64,000 bases of DNA from a bacterium (GCA_018435605.1 JAHDNF010000003.1:340600-404599); one strand, 5' to 3'; positions 52,402-61,213 are shown, counted from the stretch's first letter. The notes: generated by a model from the letters alone, not told the origin. Numbers and translations: made by a program.

Positions 52402-52421
52402 TATTTTTAAGTTAAGTGTAT

Positions 52422-52465
52422 ATTCAAGCGGGATGTCTGATATCAGGCATCCCGCTTGAATTTTT
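52422..52465 (+). terminator. Intrinsic terminator of the giant gene
   Basis: A near-perfect hairpin starts 20 bases after the stop codon. The 14-base arm at 52422-52435 pairs with 52448-52461, and the interior (52437-52446) is itself a 10-base palindrome, so pairing can continue almost to the tip. A T-rich tail (52461-52468) follows. It isolates the giant gene from the tRNA and the trp operon. Confidence 0.93.
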
Positions 52466-52529
52466 ATTTGCATGTCGGTTGGTTTTGTTGTAAGTTTAAC
52501 TCCTTCTGATACAGACCGTAAAATTTCGG

Positions 52530-52556
52530 TTGTCATTTTCTTTTCATTGGTATAAT
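52530..52556 (+). promoter_or_regulatory. Promoter for tRNA-His
   Basis: TTGTCA (52530-52535) and TATAAT (52551-52556) are 15 bases apart. The short spacer is offset by an extended -10 (TGG before TATAAT). The -10 box ends 17 bases before the tRNA. Confidence 0.75.
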
Positions 52557-52573
52557 ATATCTCAAAAATTTGT

Positions 52574-52648
52574 GGTGGGTGTAGCTCAGTAGGTTAGAGC
52601 GTCTGGTTGTGGCCCAGAAGGTCGACGGTTCAAATCCGTTCACTCACC
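52574..52648 (+). tRNA. tRNA-His (anticodon GTG)
   Basis: A complete cloverleaf is present: 7-bp acceptor stem with one G-T pair, D arm (GCTC/GAGC), anticodon stem TCTGG/CCAGA with loop TTGTGGC (GTG at 52609-52611), and T arm GACGG-TTCAAAT-CCGTT. The extra G at 52574 (G-1) faces C73 at 52648, the identity element read by histidyl-tRNA synthetase. CCA is not encoded and must be added by the CCA-adding enzyme. A T run (52650-52655) follows directly and may end the transcript. Confidence 0.97.
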
Positions 52649-52724
52649 CTTTTTTATCCAACCGATACGATTTGATTTTCAAGAAACAACCACTTCAAAT
52701 ATGCTTCCGTATTTAAAAATAATT

Positions 52725-52753
52725 TTGAAAAAATGTTTTCTTTGAGTTATGAT
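52725..52753 (+). promoter_or_regulatory. Promoter of the trpC-rpe gene run
   Basis: TTGAAA (52725-52730) and TATGAT (52748-52753) are separated by 17 bases, close to the sigma70 consensus. Transcription would begin near 52760, leaving only about 25 bases before trpC. There is no room for, and no sign of, a leader peptide with tandem Trp codons or an attenuator, so control is more likely at initiation or by enzyme feedback. Confidence 0.78.
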
Positions 52754-52785
52754 GAGTGTTTATTATACGCAGGAGATGTATGTTT

Positions 52786-53589
52786 ATGATTCTCGATAAG
52801 ATAGTTCTTCAAACGCGGGAAGACCTTGCGAAAAAACAGTTGGTAATTACGCATCGTGATCTTGATAAACAGCTCGAAGATTATGAAATTACTCAAAGAG
52901 ACAAACTTTTTTTTAACTCTGTCTCTCGCAATGCTGGAGGATATCTCAAAGTAATTGCGGAAGTGAAAAAGGCATCGCCGTCAAAAGGAGTTATCAGAGA
53001 AAACTTTGATTTTATGAAAATTGCCGAAGTGTATGACGGGCTTCCGGTGGACGCCATATCGGTACTGACTGAAGAAAAATTTTTCATGGGGTCGCTTGAT
53101 TACCTCGAGAAAATATCTGGAATAGTAAAAAAGCCTCTGTTGCGCAAAGATTTTATTATCGATTCGTATCAAATAAAAGAAGCGGCTCTTAAAGGCGCGA
53201 GCGCAGTACTGCTGATAGCGGCTATTCTCGATATCAAACAGTTGAAAGATTTTATAAAACTTTGCGGTTTGTTGAACTTAGGGTATATTCTTGAGGTTCA
53301 TAATATGGATGAATTGCGAAAGGCGTTGCAGTGTGATCCTGTTGTCGTGGGTATAAATAACAGGGATCTGAAATCGTTTGCCGTAGATATACATACGACT
53401 GAAATTTTGAAGAAGTGTATTCCCGATTCGATTACGGTAGTGAGCGAAAGCGGTATTAATAACAATGAGCATGTCTTATACCTCAACGAATTGGGGGTAG
53501 ATGCGGTACTGATCGGTGAAGCATTGATGAAGCATGATGACATAGCCTGTGCGTTCGGCAATATTTTTGGAGGAATAAAACAGCGGTGA
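52786..53589 (+). CDS. trpC: Indole-3-glycerol phosphate synthase
   Basis: Converts CdRP to indole-3-glycerol phosphate with loss of CO2 and water, in the cytoplasm; a TIM-barrel enzyme. The 267 residues are the usual length for the monofunctional form. Visible family residues are AEVKKASPSKG (59-68, with the catalytic E59 and K61), LLRKDFI (118-124, K121), LEVH (E170), GINNRDL (189-195) and SESGI (E221). The start at 52786 is chosen because the family typically begins MILDKI and AGGAG lies at 52771-52775. ATG at 52780 is a close alternative, and a GTG at 52756 would sit upstream of the transcript. First gene of the operon; its stop overlaps the trpF start by 4 bases (GTGA), indicating translational coupling. 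Confidence 0.95.
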   Translation: MILDKIVLQTREDLAKKQLVITHRDLDKQLEDYEITQRDKLFFNSVSRNAGGYLKVIAEVKKASPSKGVIRENFDFMKIAEVYDGLPVDAISVLTEEKFFMGSLDYLEKISGIVKKPLLRKDFIIDSYQIKEAALKGASAVLLIAAILDIKQLKDFIKLCGLLNLGYILEVHNMDELRKALQCDPVVVGINNRDLKSFAVDIHTTEILKKCIPDSITVVSESGINNNEHVLYLNELGVDAVLIGEALMKHDDIACAFGNIFGGIKQR

Positions 53590-54203
53590 TACGAATAAAA
53601 ATTTGCGGTATTACCCGTACAGCCGATGCGATTGCCGCAGTAGGATATGGAGCTTGCGCGCTGGGATTCAATTTTTATCAGGACAGTCCCAGATATATTG
53701 AGCCTGAAGAGGCAGGCAATATTATCCGTCAGTTGCCTCCGTTTATAAGCGCGGTTGGAATTTTCGTAAATGCCATGAAAGATCGGATTGACTCGGTTGT
53801 TGAAAAGAGCAATATAGATACAGTTCAGCTACATGGCGATGAAACTCCGGAATTTTGCGCTCAGTTTTCCGGTGTGAAAATAATAAAAGCGTTTCGTATA
53901 AAAAAAGAATCAGATCTGGCCAGAATGGAAGAATATTCTGTAAACGGGTATCTGATTGATGCATATCATCCGGAGTTGTACGGCGGATCGGGGTTTTGTT
54001 TTCCGTGGGAAATACTGGAATCGATAAAAAGCAGTAAACCTTTAATTGTTGCCGGCGGCTTGACACCTTCAAACGTGGGTCGGCTTTTGGAAACATTCGA
54101 ACCGTATGGAGTTGATGTGTGTAGCGGTATCGAGCTTAAGCCCGGTATTAAAGATCATGACGCTATGAAAAAATTTATAAAAATTGTCGGAAAAAAGAAA
54201 TGA
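53586..54203 (+). CDS. trpF: Phosphoribosylanthranilate isomerase
   Basis: Isomerises PRA to CdRP, the step before TrpC; cytoplasmic TIM barrel. The 205 residues are normal length for a stand-alone TrpF. The sequence shows KICGIT (5-10) with catalytic C7, QLHGDE (81-86), LIDAY with the general acid D125, [10 protein letters not shown] (155-164) and [16 protein letters not shown] (175-190). The start is GTG, overlapping the trpC stop; no separate Shine-Dalgarno is obvious, fitting coupling. The usual GF.F...SPR motif reads [12 protein letters not shown], an ordinary variant. Confidence 0.95.
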   Translation: MIRIKICGITRTADAIAAVGYGACALGFNFYQDSPRYIEPEEAGNIIRQLPPFISAVGIFVNAMKDRIDSVVEKSNIDTVQLHGDETPEFCAQFSGVKIIKAFRIKKESDLARMEEYSVNGYLIDAYHPELYGGSGFCFPWEILESIKSSKPLIVAGGLTPSNVGRLLETFEPYGVDVCSGIELKPGIKDHDAMKKFIKIVGKKK

Positions 54204-54210
54204 GGTAAGG

Positions 54211-55407
54211 ATGGCATTGCCTGATAAACGCGGATACTTTGGCGATTACGGCGGTAAGTTTGTGCCTGAAATTTTGATGTACGCACTTGAAGAGCTCGAG
54301 AAAACCTATGAAGAAGCCTGTAACGACCCTCAGTTTCTCGATCAATTCAGTTATTTGATGGCCAATTATGTTGGAAGGCCGACCCCGTTGTATTATGCCG
54401 CGCGGTTGTCCGATTATTTAGGCGGCGCTAAAATATATTTAAAGCGGGAAGATTTGTGCCACACAGGAGCCCATAAGATCAATAATGCTTTAGCCCAGTG
54501 CCTGCTTGCGTTACGAATGGGCAAGAAACGGATTATAGCCGAAACCGGAGCCGGACAGCACGGCGTTGCGACTGCCACTGCATCAGCTATGCTCGGACTG
54601 GAGTGCGACATATATATGGGTGCGGTCGACGTCAAACGTCAGGAATTGAATGTATTCAGGATGGAATTGCTGGGGGCTAGGGTTATATCTGTTGAGCAAG
54701 GTTCGAAAATATTAAAAGACGCTATCAATGAAGCCTTGCGAGATTGGGTTACCAATGTGGATACGACACATTATGTTTTAGGAACAGTCGCAGGACCCCA
54801 TCCGTTTCCTCGTATGGTAAGGGATTTTCAATCGGTGATCGGCCGCGAGGCGATAAAACAGATTAAGGCCAGTGAAGACCGAATGCCTGATTTGTTGGTA
54901 GCGTGTGTCGGCGGCGGAAGTAATTCAATGGGATTATTCTATCCATTTATTAACGAACCGTCTGTAGAGATGGTCGGTGTTGAAGCAGGCGGGTTTGGTA
55001 TTCCTACCGGACTGCATGCGGCACGGTTTCAAGGAGGAAAAAAGGGGGTCTTTCAAGGCGCTTTGAGTTATGTGCTTCAAGATGAGGATGGCCAGATTAC
55101 CGAAACGCATTCTGTTTCAGCCGGTCTTGACTATGCTTCAGTAGGTCCTGAGCATTGTCATTTGCGAGACTTGAAGCGTTGTAAATATGTTTCAGTTACC
55201 GATGACGTAGCTTTGGAAGGTTTTTCATTGCTGTGTAAACTTGAGGGAATCATACCTGCGCTTGAAAGTTCGCATGCCGTAGGTTATCTTATCGAAAATC
55301 CGCCCGAAAAAGGGAAGGTTGTGATTCTTAATTTATCGGGAAGAGGTGACAAAGACGTACAAGTTGCCAAACAGGAATTACAGAAAAGAAAGCATAGCCA
55401 TGACTAG
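54211..55407 (+). CDS. trpB: Tryptophan synthase beta subunit
   Basis: Condenses indole with serine using PLP; partner of TrpA in the alpha2-beta2 complex. The 398 residues match the canonical TrpB1 length. It shows [13 protein letters not shown] with the PLP lysine K89, [12 protein letters not shown] (111-122) with catalytic E111, a GGGSNSMG phosphate-binding loop, and a C-terminal LSGRGDKD. The start ATG at 54211 is preceded by GAGG (54202-54205); an upstream in-frame TTG at 54184 lies inside trpF and would add a tail not seen in the family. The gap to trpF is 7 bases and the 3' end overlaps trpA by 8 bases. Confidence 0.97.
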   Translation: MALPDKRGYFGDYGGKFVPEILMYALEELEKTYEEACNDPQFLDQFSYLMANYVGRPTPLYYAARLSDYLGGAKIYLKREDLCHTGAHKINNALAQCLLALRMGKKRIIAETGAGQHGVATATASAMLGLECDIYMGAVDVKRQELNVFRMELLGARVISVEQGSKILKDAINEALRDWVTNVDTTHYVLGTVAGPHPFPRMVRDFQSVIGREAIKQIKASEDRMPDLLVACVGGGSNSMGLFYPFINEPSVEMVGVEAGGFGIPTGLHAARFQGGKKGVFQGALSYVLQDEDGQITETHSVSAGLDYASVGPEHCHLRDLKRCKYVSVTDDVALEGFSLLCKLEGIIPALESSHAVGYLIENPPEKGKVVILNLSGRGDKDVQVAKQELQKRKHSHD

Positions 55408-56203
55408 AGTTGATGACAGGTTCGCATTATTGAAAAAAAACGGACAAAAAGGGTTTATCGCCTATATCACAGCCGGCGATCCGACTTTGGAATTTACAGA
55501 ACGGCTTATTATTGAGATGGATAAGATAGGAGTTGACGTGCTTGAGCTAGGCGTGCCGTTTTCCGATCCGCTTGCGGACGGTCCTGTAATTCAGTCGGCG
55601 ATGATCAGGGCGCTGAAAAATAAAACCAATATTGAAAAAATTTGTAAGATGGTCAAACAAGTAAGAAAATCGGTATCGATTCCAATTATTCTGTTCAGCT
55701 ATTTGAATCCGGTGTATCAGTATGGCATAGAGAAATTTGCGCGTGATCTGAAAGATGCGGGAATTGACGGCGCTTTGCTTCTGGATTTACCGGTGGAGGA
55801 GTCTAGCGAATACTGTTCTGTTATGGAAAAATACGGTTTGAATACCGTTTTTCTGATTGCGCCTACCACTACTGAACAGCGCGTTCGGACTATTGCGCAG
55901 TATTCGACCGGTTTTATCTATTATGTATCAAGAACAGGGGTGACCGGAGAGCGTTCCGATGTGAACCCTGAAATTGAAAATAAGGTACGATTGATTAAAT
56001 CATATACCGACAAACCTGTAGCCATCGGTTTTGGAGTATCCGATCCGCAACAGGCGAGACTTGTTGCGAAATATGGTGATGCGGTAGTTGTAGGAAGCGC
56101 TGTCGTGCGCCGTATTCAAGAGTTTGCAGAGGCTAATGACGGGCATATATCTGTAGCAGAATTTGTCCGGTCATTGGTTACACCTTTACATCAAGGAGCT
56201 TAA
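55400..56203 (+). CDS. trpA: Tryptophan synthase alpha subunit
   Basis: Cleaves indole-3-glycerol phosphate to indole and glyceraldehyde 3-phosphate, passing indole to TrpB. The 267 residues are standard. Catalytic E49 and D60 sit in [15 protein letters not shown], at the same numbers as in the Salmonella enzyme. [10 protein letters not shown] (19-28) and the late GFGVSDP loop are also present. The ATG at 55400 overlaps the end of trpB, so coupling probably fixes a tight alpha/beta ratio. An upstream frame extension to 55346 lies inside trpB and is not supported by family length. Confidence 0.96.
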   Translation: MTRVDDRFALLKKNGQKGFIAYITAGDPTLEFTERLIIEMDKIGVDVLELGVPFSDPLADGPVIQSAMIRALKNKTNIEKICKMVKQVRKSVSIPIILFSYLNPVYQYGIEKFARDLKDAGIDGALLLDLPVEESSEYCSVMEKYGLNTVFLIAPTTTEQRVRTIAQYSTGFIYYVSRTGVTGERSDVNPEIENKVRLIKSYTDKPVAIGFGVSDPQQARLVAKYGDAVVVGSAVVRRIQEFAEANDGHISVAEFVRSLVTPLHQGA

Positions 56204-56204
56204 A

Positions 56205-57284
56205 ATGATATATGCGGTTATTATGGCGGGCGGGAAGGGCGAACGGTTTTGGCCTAAAAGTAGATTGAAAACTCCTAAACAACTGCTTGCCATAGCAGGT
56301 GATAAGCCCATGATACGCGAAACTGTTGACCGATTGCAAAATCTGACTCAATCCGATGCTGTCCTTATAATTACAAACGCGGCTCAATCCGATGAAATCA
56401 AAAAAATACTGCCTGAATTGCCGCAGGAACATATTGTCGCCGAACCGTGCGGGCGTAACACAGCGGCGTGTATAGCTCTTGCCGCGGCATATATAGATGC
56501 ACAAGATCCCGAAGGCATCATGGTTGTTTTGCCTGCCGATCACGTTATTCATAATAAAAAGGCCTTTGCGCAGGTAATATCCGATATGGCTCTGCTCGCG
56601 CAATCGGAAAATGCATTGTTTACGATTGGTATTGATCCCGATTATCCGGCCACTGGATACGGATATATAAAAAGCGGTCATGATATAAAAGCCAATACCC
56701 AGACTTCTTTTTATATGGTTGAACAATTCACGGAGAAGCCCGATTTTGCTACAGCCAGCAAGTTTATAGAATCCGGCAGATATTTTTGGAACAGCGGGAT
56801 TTTTGTCTGGAAAACAAGTGTGTTTTTGTCCGCTGTACGTCAATATATGCCTGATCTTTACAACGGCTACGAGAAAATCCGTAGCGCTTTAGGAACCAAA
56901 GAGTTACAGGATGTTATCAACTCTGTATACCCAACGTTGCCGAATATATCTATCGATTACGGCATAATGGAAAAAGCAGACAGGGTTATTATGGCTAAAA
57001 GCAGTTTCGATTGGGATGATGTGGGCAGTTGGGATGCGGTAGCCAAACATTTTAAGCCTGACTCCGATGGCAATGTTGTAAGGGGAAAATTTGTCGGTGT
57101 GGATACTAAAAATTGTATTGTTTATTCGGATGATAAACTTGTAGCCGGAGTCGGAATCGAAAACGTAATTGTGGTTGTTACTGACGACGCAATTTTGATT
57201 TGTGATAAAAACAGGGCGCAGGATGTTAAGGCGATTGTTCAAAAATTATCCGATGAGCCTGAGGGAAAGGAATATCTTATTTAA
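56205..57284 (+). CDS. manC: Mannose-1-phosphate guanylyltransferase
   Basis: Makes GDP-mannose from mannose 1-phosphate and GTP for polysaccharide or glycan synthesis. At 359 residues it is the short single-function form, lacking the C-terminal cupin phosphomannose isomerase domain of bifunctional ManC. It shows the nucleotidyltransferase signature AGGKGERFWPKSR (8-20) followed by PKQ, then AEPCGRNTAACIALAAAY, VVLPADH, GYGYIK, FTEKP, WNSGIFVW and FDWDDVGSWDA. The start at 56205 is supported by AGGAG at 56194-56198; trpA ends 1 base before it. Its place in a trp operon suggests opportunistic clustering, not a shared pathway. A related sugar nucleotidyltransferase activity is possible but less likely. 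Confidence 0.92.
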   Translation: MIYAVIMAGGKGERFWPKSRLKTPKQLLAIAGDKPMIRETVDRLQNLTQSDAVLIITNAAQSDEIKKILPELPQEHIVAEPCGRNTAACIALAAAYIDAQDPEGIMVVLPADHVIHNKKAFAQVISDMALLAQSENALFTIGIDPDYPATGYGYIKSGHDIKANTQTSFYMVEQFTEKPDFATASKFIESGRYFWNSGIFVWKTSVFLSAVRQYMPDLYNGYEKIRSALGTKELQDVINSVYPTLPNISIDYGIMEKADRVIMAKSSFDWDDVGSWDAVAKHFKPDSDGNVVRGKFVGVDTKNCIVYSDDKLVAGVGIENVIVVVTDDAILICDKNRAQDVKAIVQKLSDEPEGKEYLI

Positions 57285-57286
57285 TT

Positions 57287-57706
57287 ATGCCGCGTTATCT
57301 TGGAATAGACTATGGACAAAAGCGTGTCGGGCTGGCGATGAGTGATAAACAGGGTATAATCTCTCAGGTTTTCGGTACGCTGGACAATACATCTGAAAAA
57401 GATGTTATACTGAAATTGATTGAAATCGTTAAAGAGTATGAAGTTGCCGAAATAATTATCGGATTGCCTAAAAACATGAACAATACGCTTGGCGAAAAAG
57501 CAAAAGAGCTTTTGGCTTTTGTGGATTTGATGCGCGACTATATTATTACCCCCATACATTTATGGGATGAACGCCTTACAACCCGTGAAGCGGAGCGTAT
57601 GCTGATTGATGCTGATATATCGCGTAAAAAACGAAAGAAAGTGGTAGACAGCATAGCTTCACAGTTGATTTTACAAGGGTATCTTGATAGGAAAAACCGG
57701 TCATGA
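57287..57706 (+). CDS. ruvX: RuvX/YqgF family Holliday-junction resolvase-like nuclease
   Basis: RNase H-fold nuclease of the YqgF/RuvX family, linked to 16S rRNA 5'-end maturation in E. coli and proposed as an alternative Holliday-junction resolvase. The 139 residues are the normal size. It shows GIDYGQKRVGLA with the first acidic residue D8, IIIGLPKNMNNTLGEKA, the WDERLTTREAERML motif and DSIASQLILQGYLD with the last acidic residue. Only 2 bases separate it from the upstream stop, and its own stop overlaps the next start (ATGA). The nearest Shine-Dalgarno-like AAAGGAA is rather far (about 14 bases), so coupling to the upstream gene is likely. Confidence 0.93.
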   Translation: MPRYLGIDYGQKRVGLAMSDKQGIISQVFGTLDNTSEKDVILKLIEIVKEYEVAEIIIGLPKNMNNTLGEKAKELLAFVDLMRDYIITPIHLWDERLTTREAERMLIDADISRKKRKKVVDSIASQLILQGYLDRKNRS

Positions 57707-58935
57707 ACGTTCCTGAACTGGTCGTTCCAGCCGGTAATCCGGTTAAACTTGAGGTTGCGCTGAAATACGGTGCGGATGCGGTTTATTTAAGCGGTAAACA
57801 ATTCGGCTTGAGGCATTACGCCGGAAATTTCGATCTTGAAGAATTACGTGCGGCTGTCCAGCTTGTTCATGATAAATCTAAGAAGATTTATCTTGCAGTA
57901 AATATGTTATGCCGCGACAAACATATTGAAGCATTAAAAGATTATTTGAAATCGGTTGGAAATTTTGGACTTGACGCGCTGATTATTTCCGACCCGGGTG
58001 TTATGTCGCTTGCTAAATCGGTTTGTCCGCATATTCCCGTTCATCTTAGCACTCAGGCTAATACTTTAAATAGCGAAGCTGTTAGATTTTGGGCTAAACA
58101 AGGAGTAAAGCGGGTTGTTTTGGCGCGTGAGTTGTCGCAAGATGAAGTTTCGTCAATTGCTTGTAACGCGGCATGCGAAGTTGAAGTGTTTGTTCATGGT
58201 GCATTGTGTATTGCTTATGCAGGAAGATGTTATCTAAGCGCTTATCTTGAGAATCGCGAATCTAACGAGGGCACGTGTGCGCAACCTTGCAGAAACGATT
58301 ATTATGTGGTGCAAAAAAAAGGGCGACACGCCGCAGAGATGTTGGAGTTCGATTTTGATGAAGATAATTCCTATGTATTTAACTCGCGGGATTTATGCCT
58401 GATTGAGTATTTGCCCCAATTGGTTCAAGCAGGTGTATCTGCGTTAAAGATAGAAGGGAGAATGAAAACCGAATATTACGTTGCTGTAGTGACCCGTGTT
58501 TACCGAAAAGCGCTCGACATGATACGTGATGAAATACATATTTCAGATAAGCAGTTATCCGAATGGATAGACGAACTCCAACGGGTAAGCCATCGTCATT
58601 ATACGGCAGGTTTTTTCGGCAATGCTCCGGAATCTGAAAGAGTTTCACGGGACGGTAAATATTCTCATCCATATCAATATGTGGCATATATAGATAAACC
58701 GAATGGAGAACAGTGTTTTCTTGATCCGAAAAGTAAAATTGTAGTCGGGGAACAGTTAGAAATTATCAGTCCGGATTGTTCCAATGACCGTACTGTCCGT
58801 GTAACGCAGATAATTCGGGATGACGAGGCAGTTACCGCCATTCATCCGAATCAATTCGCTAAGTTATTTTTTGACGGCGCTGTTTTTCAAGGTGAAATGT
58901 TACGAAAACCTCTTATACATAAAGAAGGGAACTGA
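57703..58935 (+). CDS. Peptidase U32 family protein (TrhP/RlhA-like)
   Basis: Member of the U32 family. Characterised relatives are RNA hydroxylation factors (TrhP/YegQ for 5-hydroxyuridine at tRNA position 34, RlhA for 23S rRNA) or collagenase-like proteins. The family signature EVFVHGALCIAYAGRCYLS spans about 161-179, with C169, C176, C192 and C196 as candidate cluster or metal ligands. The N-terminal barrel start ELVVPAGNP and SRDLCLIEYL, ALKIEGRMK follow the family pattern, and a small C-terminal beta domain is present. The 410 residues are near the size of TrhP and shorter than RlhA. The ATG overlaps the ruvX stop by 4 bases. The TrhP assignment is favoured but not proven. Confidence 0.88.
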   Translation: MNVPELVVPAGNPVKLEVALKYGADAVYLSGKQFGLRHYAGNFDLEELRAAVQLVHDKSKKIYLAVNMLCRDKHIEALKDYLKSVGNFGLDALIISDPGVMSLAKSVCPHIPVHLSTQANTLNSEAVRFWAKQGVKRVVLARELSQDEVSSIACNAACEVEVFVHGALCIAYAGRCYLSAYLENRESNEGTCAQPCRNDYYVVQKKGRHAAEMLEFDFDEDNSYVFNSRDLCLIEYLPQLVQAGVSALKIEGRMKTEYYVAVVTRVYRKALDMIRDEIHISDKQLSEWIDELQRVSHRHYTAGFFGNAPESERVSRDGKYSHPYQYVAYIDKPNGEQCFLDPKSKIVVGEQLEIISPDCSNDRTVRVTQIIRDDEAVTAIHPNQFAKLFFDGAVFQGEMLRKPLIHKEGN

Positions 58936-58940
58936 ACCTA

Positions 58941-60206
58941 ATGAAAGAAATATCAACACATCCGTCCGGATTACAGGTGATTTCATTTCACATGCCGCAC
59001 ATGAACTCGGTTTCGGTTGGAATATGGGTTGGGGCAGGCGGGCGAAATGAGTCTGAAGCGCAAAGCGGTATTTCGCATTTTATCGAACATCTTTTATTCA
59101 AAGGGACGCCAAAACGCGACGGAAAAGAAATTTCACAAGCGATAGAAGGGCTTGGCGGGGTATTGAATGCGTTTACCGGTGAAGAGTATACCTGTTATTA
59201 TGCTAAAGTGCTGGCAGAATATTTTGACGTAACATTCGATGTATTATGGGATATGGTCGATAACGAACAGTTTGATGCCGACAAGATAGAGCGCGAAAAA
59301 CCTGTGGTGAAAGAAGAAATAAATATGTATCAGGATTTACCGGCGCAATATGTGCACGATTTGCTAAGTCAGATCATGTGGCCTGACCAGCCTCTTGGCA
59401 GAATGCTCATAGGTACTGTAGATACTATTGATGCTCTTGATAATAAAAGTATAGTAGATTATAAACGTCGGTATTACAAATTGCATAATATAGTAGTAGC
59501 CGTAGCGGGTAATATCGAACATAAAAAAGTTTTTGATTTAGTGTGTAAGTATATTGATGGTAAAGTTAAACAGGAAAAAGTTCCTGATACGCTTGAAGTT
59601 GTTGAGCGTCAGCAATCGCCTGTATGTTACGTCAGCCAGAAAGACACGGAGCAGGTGCATCTTGCTCTTGGTGTCCGAGCGTTCCATCGTGAGCACGAAG
59701 ACCGGTATATTTTGAAAGTACTCAATACCATTTTCGGCGGCAATATGAGTTCGCGGTTATTTCAAGTAATACGTGAAAAACACGGGCTGGCGTATTCCGT
59801 TAATTCGTCGGTAGATAGATATAAAGACACAGGTTCGCTGGTTATATCTGCCGGTACTGAAGAACATAAGCTGTACAAAGCGGTAGAATTGATATTGCGC
59901 GAAATGGATTTGTTATGTAAAGGTGATGTTACGGCTGATGAGCTTGAACGCGGTAAAAAGTTTGCCATAGGACAGTTGGCGCTTGGGCTTGAGAAGACCA
60001 TGAATATCATGATGTGGCTTGGCGAATCGTTGTTATGCAGTAAAAAAGTGGTTGATATAGAAACTATATTCGACAGTATCCAAAAGGTGACTATCGACGA
60101 TATAACGCGGGTCGCAACAATGTTGTTTAAGAATAACAGTTTGAATCTTGCTGTTATCGGGCCTGTTACCGACGAGAAGAAGCTGATAGGTTCTTTTTCG
60201 TTTTAA
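58941..60206 (+). CDS. M16 family zinc metalloprotease
   Basis: Insulinase/processing-peptidase-like protease of about 421 residues, the single-chain M16B type similar to Bacillus YmxG/MlpA. The inverted zinc motif HFIEH lies at 46-50, and the third ligand is a glutamate in KEEINMYQD (about 125-126), giving the expected spacing of about 75 residues. The GLGGVLNAFTG segment and the R.Y glycine-loop region (LAYSVNSSVDRYKDTGS) of the second half are intact, so it looks active. No signal peptide is seen, so a cytoplasmic location is likely. It starts 5 bases after the U32 stop. Substrate unknown. Confidence 0.93.
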   Translation: MKEISTHPSGLQVISFHMPHMNSVSVGIWVGAGGRNESEAQSGISHFIEHLLFKGTPKRDGKEISQAIEGLGGVLNAFTGEEYTCYYAKVLAEYFDVTFDVLWDMVDNEQFDADKIEREKPVVKEEINMYQDLPAQYVHDLLSQIMWPDQPLGRMLIGTVDTIDALDNKSIVDYKRRYYKLHNIVVAVAGNIEHKKVFDLVCKYIDGKVKQEKVPDTLEVVERQQSPVCYVSQKDTEQVHLALGVRAFHREHEDRYILKVLNTIFGGNMSSRLFQVIREKHGLAYSVNSSVDRYKDTGSLVISAGTEEHKLYKAVELILREMDLLCKGDVTADELERGKKFAIGQLALGLEKTMNIMMWLGESLLCSKKVVDIETIFDSIQKVTIDDITRVATMLFKNNSLNLAVIGPVTDEKKLIGSFSF

Positions 60207-60238
60207 CTTGAAAAAATATTACACTCAAGGAGCATATA

Positions 60239-60889
60239 ATGAAAATAGCGCCGTCAATTTTGTCAGGTGATTTTGCTTATTTCGGTGAAGCAGTCAAACA
60301 GGCGGAACAGGGAGGAGCCGACTATATACATGTCGATGTAATGGACGGACATTTCGTTCCAAATATTACTATAGGCCCCAGTACTGTTTCGGCGATAAAA
60401 AAATATACTTCATTACCGCTTGATGTTCACCTTATGATAACCAATCCCGATCAATACATAGATCGGTTTATCGATGCCGGAGCCGATATTCTCACTATTC
60501 ATGTTGAAGCTCCTAATCATCTTCATAGGTCATTGCGTATGATCAAAGACCGCAATATACTTAGTGGTATCGCGTTAAACCCAGCTACACCGCTTTGTAC
60601 TATAGATCATATTCTTCCTGATATAGACCTTCTTTTAATCATGACCGTTAATCCGGGGTTTGGCGGACAGTCGTTCATCCCTCAGATGATCGAAAAAATT
60701 TCACTTGCCAAAGCCAAGATAGAAGATGCTACGAACGACATTATACTTCAGGTAGATGGTGGTATACACAAAGGCAATATCGGACAAATGGCAAAGCTTG
60801 GAGTCGATGTGTGTGTCGCCGGTTCCGCTGTTTACGATTCCGGCGACGTCAAGCAGGCGATTGATATGCTGAAATACAATTCCCGATAA
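60239..60889 (+). CDS. rpe: Ribulose-phosphate 3-epimerase
   Basis: Interconverts ribulose 5-phosphate and xylulose 5-phosphate in the pentose phosphate pathway; metal-dependent TIM barrel. The 216 residues are typical. It shows KIAPSILSGDF, HVDVMDGHFVPN (metal ligands H31 and D33), LDVHLMI (H64), NPGFGGQSF and QVDGGI (the second catalytic aspartate). AAGGAG at 60227-60232 lies 6 bases before the ATG. The 32-base gap after the M16 gene has no terminator, so it is probably the last gene of the run. No clear terminator follows it. Confidence 0.96.
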   Translation: MKIAPSILSGDFAYFGEAVKQAEQGGADYIHVDVMDGHFVPNITIGPSTVSAIKKYTSLPLDVHLMITNPDQYIDRFIDAGADILTIHVEAPNHLHRSLRMIKDRNILSGIALNPATPLCTIDHILPDIDLLLIMTVNPGFGGQSFIPQMIEKISLAKAKIEDATNDIILQVDGGIHKGNIGQMAKLGVDVCVAGSAVYDSGDVKQAIDMLKYNSR

Positions 60890-61213
60890 CCGCGGTATCC
60901 GAAGAACTCTATCTTTTGCTAAATGACATTATTGTATGTATTTTTTGTCTGATACTCTTCGATCGGTCGGCCTGTTATGACACAGACCGGTATCTGTAAT
61001 TTACCCGTTAAGCAACTTTCGTGTTAAATAATTGCTCAATAATAAGTTAAAATAAACCGAAAATTATATTGCCATATATGTTTAAAAATTGTCTGTCAAT
61101 GATTGAAGGATAAATTATAAAAATTTTTGTAATTTTCTTATAGATAGGAATGTTTTAATTGATGGCATGTTGTGTTCAAAAACCAAACGTAGAATATAAA
61201 ATATTGACTGCTA
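60890..61213 (+). other. Intergenic region, no gene seen
   Basis: AT-rich, with no reading frame that has a ribosome-binding site and no tRNA. A weak 5-bp stem (CGGTC/GACCG near 60964-60989) and an AT-only imperfect palindrome (about 61113-61134) are present, but neither is a convincing terminator. A possible weak promoter-like pair, TTGTCT (61089) and TAAATT (61111), is noted without confidence. Confidence 0.5.

Noticed and set aside
1..52401. CRISPR array or DNA-level tandem repeat within the giant gene
   Set aside because: Repetition is at the protein-fold level; no identical DNA repeats with regular spacers were seen.
52574..52648. tRNA-His as an attachment site of an integrated element
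   Set aside because: No integrase, no second copy of the tRNA 3' end and no phage or plasmid genes are visible; the neighbours are housekeeping genes.
52756..52785. GTG start for trpC at 52756
   Set aside because: It overlaps the region of the predicted transcription start, would add residues not seen in the family, and ATG 52786 gives the normal MILDKI start.
54184..54210. TTG start for trpB at 54184
   Set aside because: It lies inside trpF and has no ribosome-binding site; ATG 54211 has GAGG at the right distance and gives the normal family length.
61113..61134. AT-only inverted repeat as a terminator for rpe
   Set aside because: The stem has no G-C pairs apart from a wobble position and no convincing T tail, and lies more than 200 bases after the stop codon.
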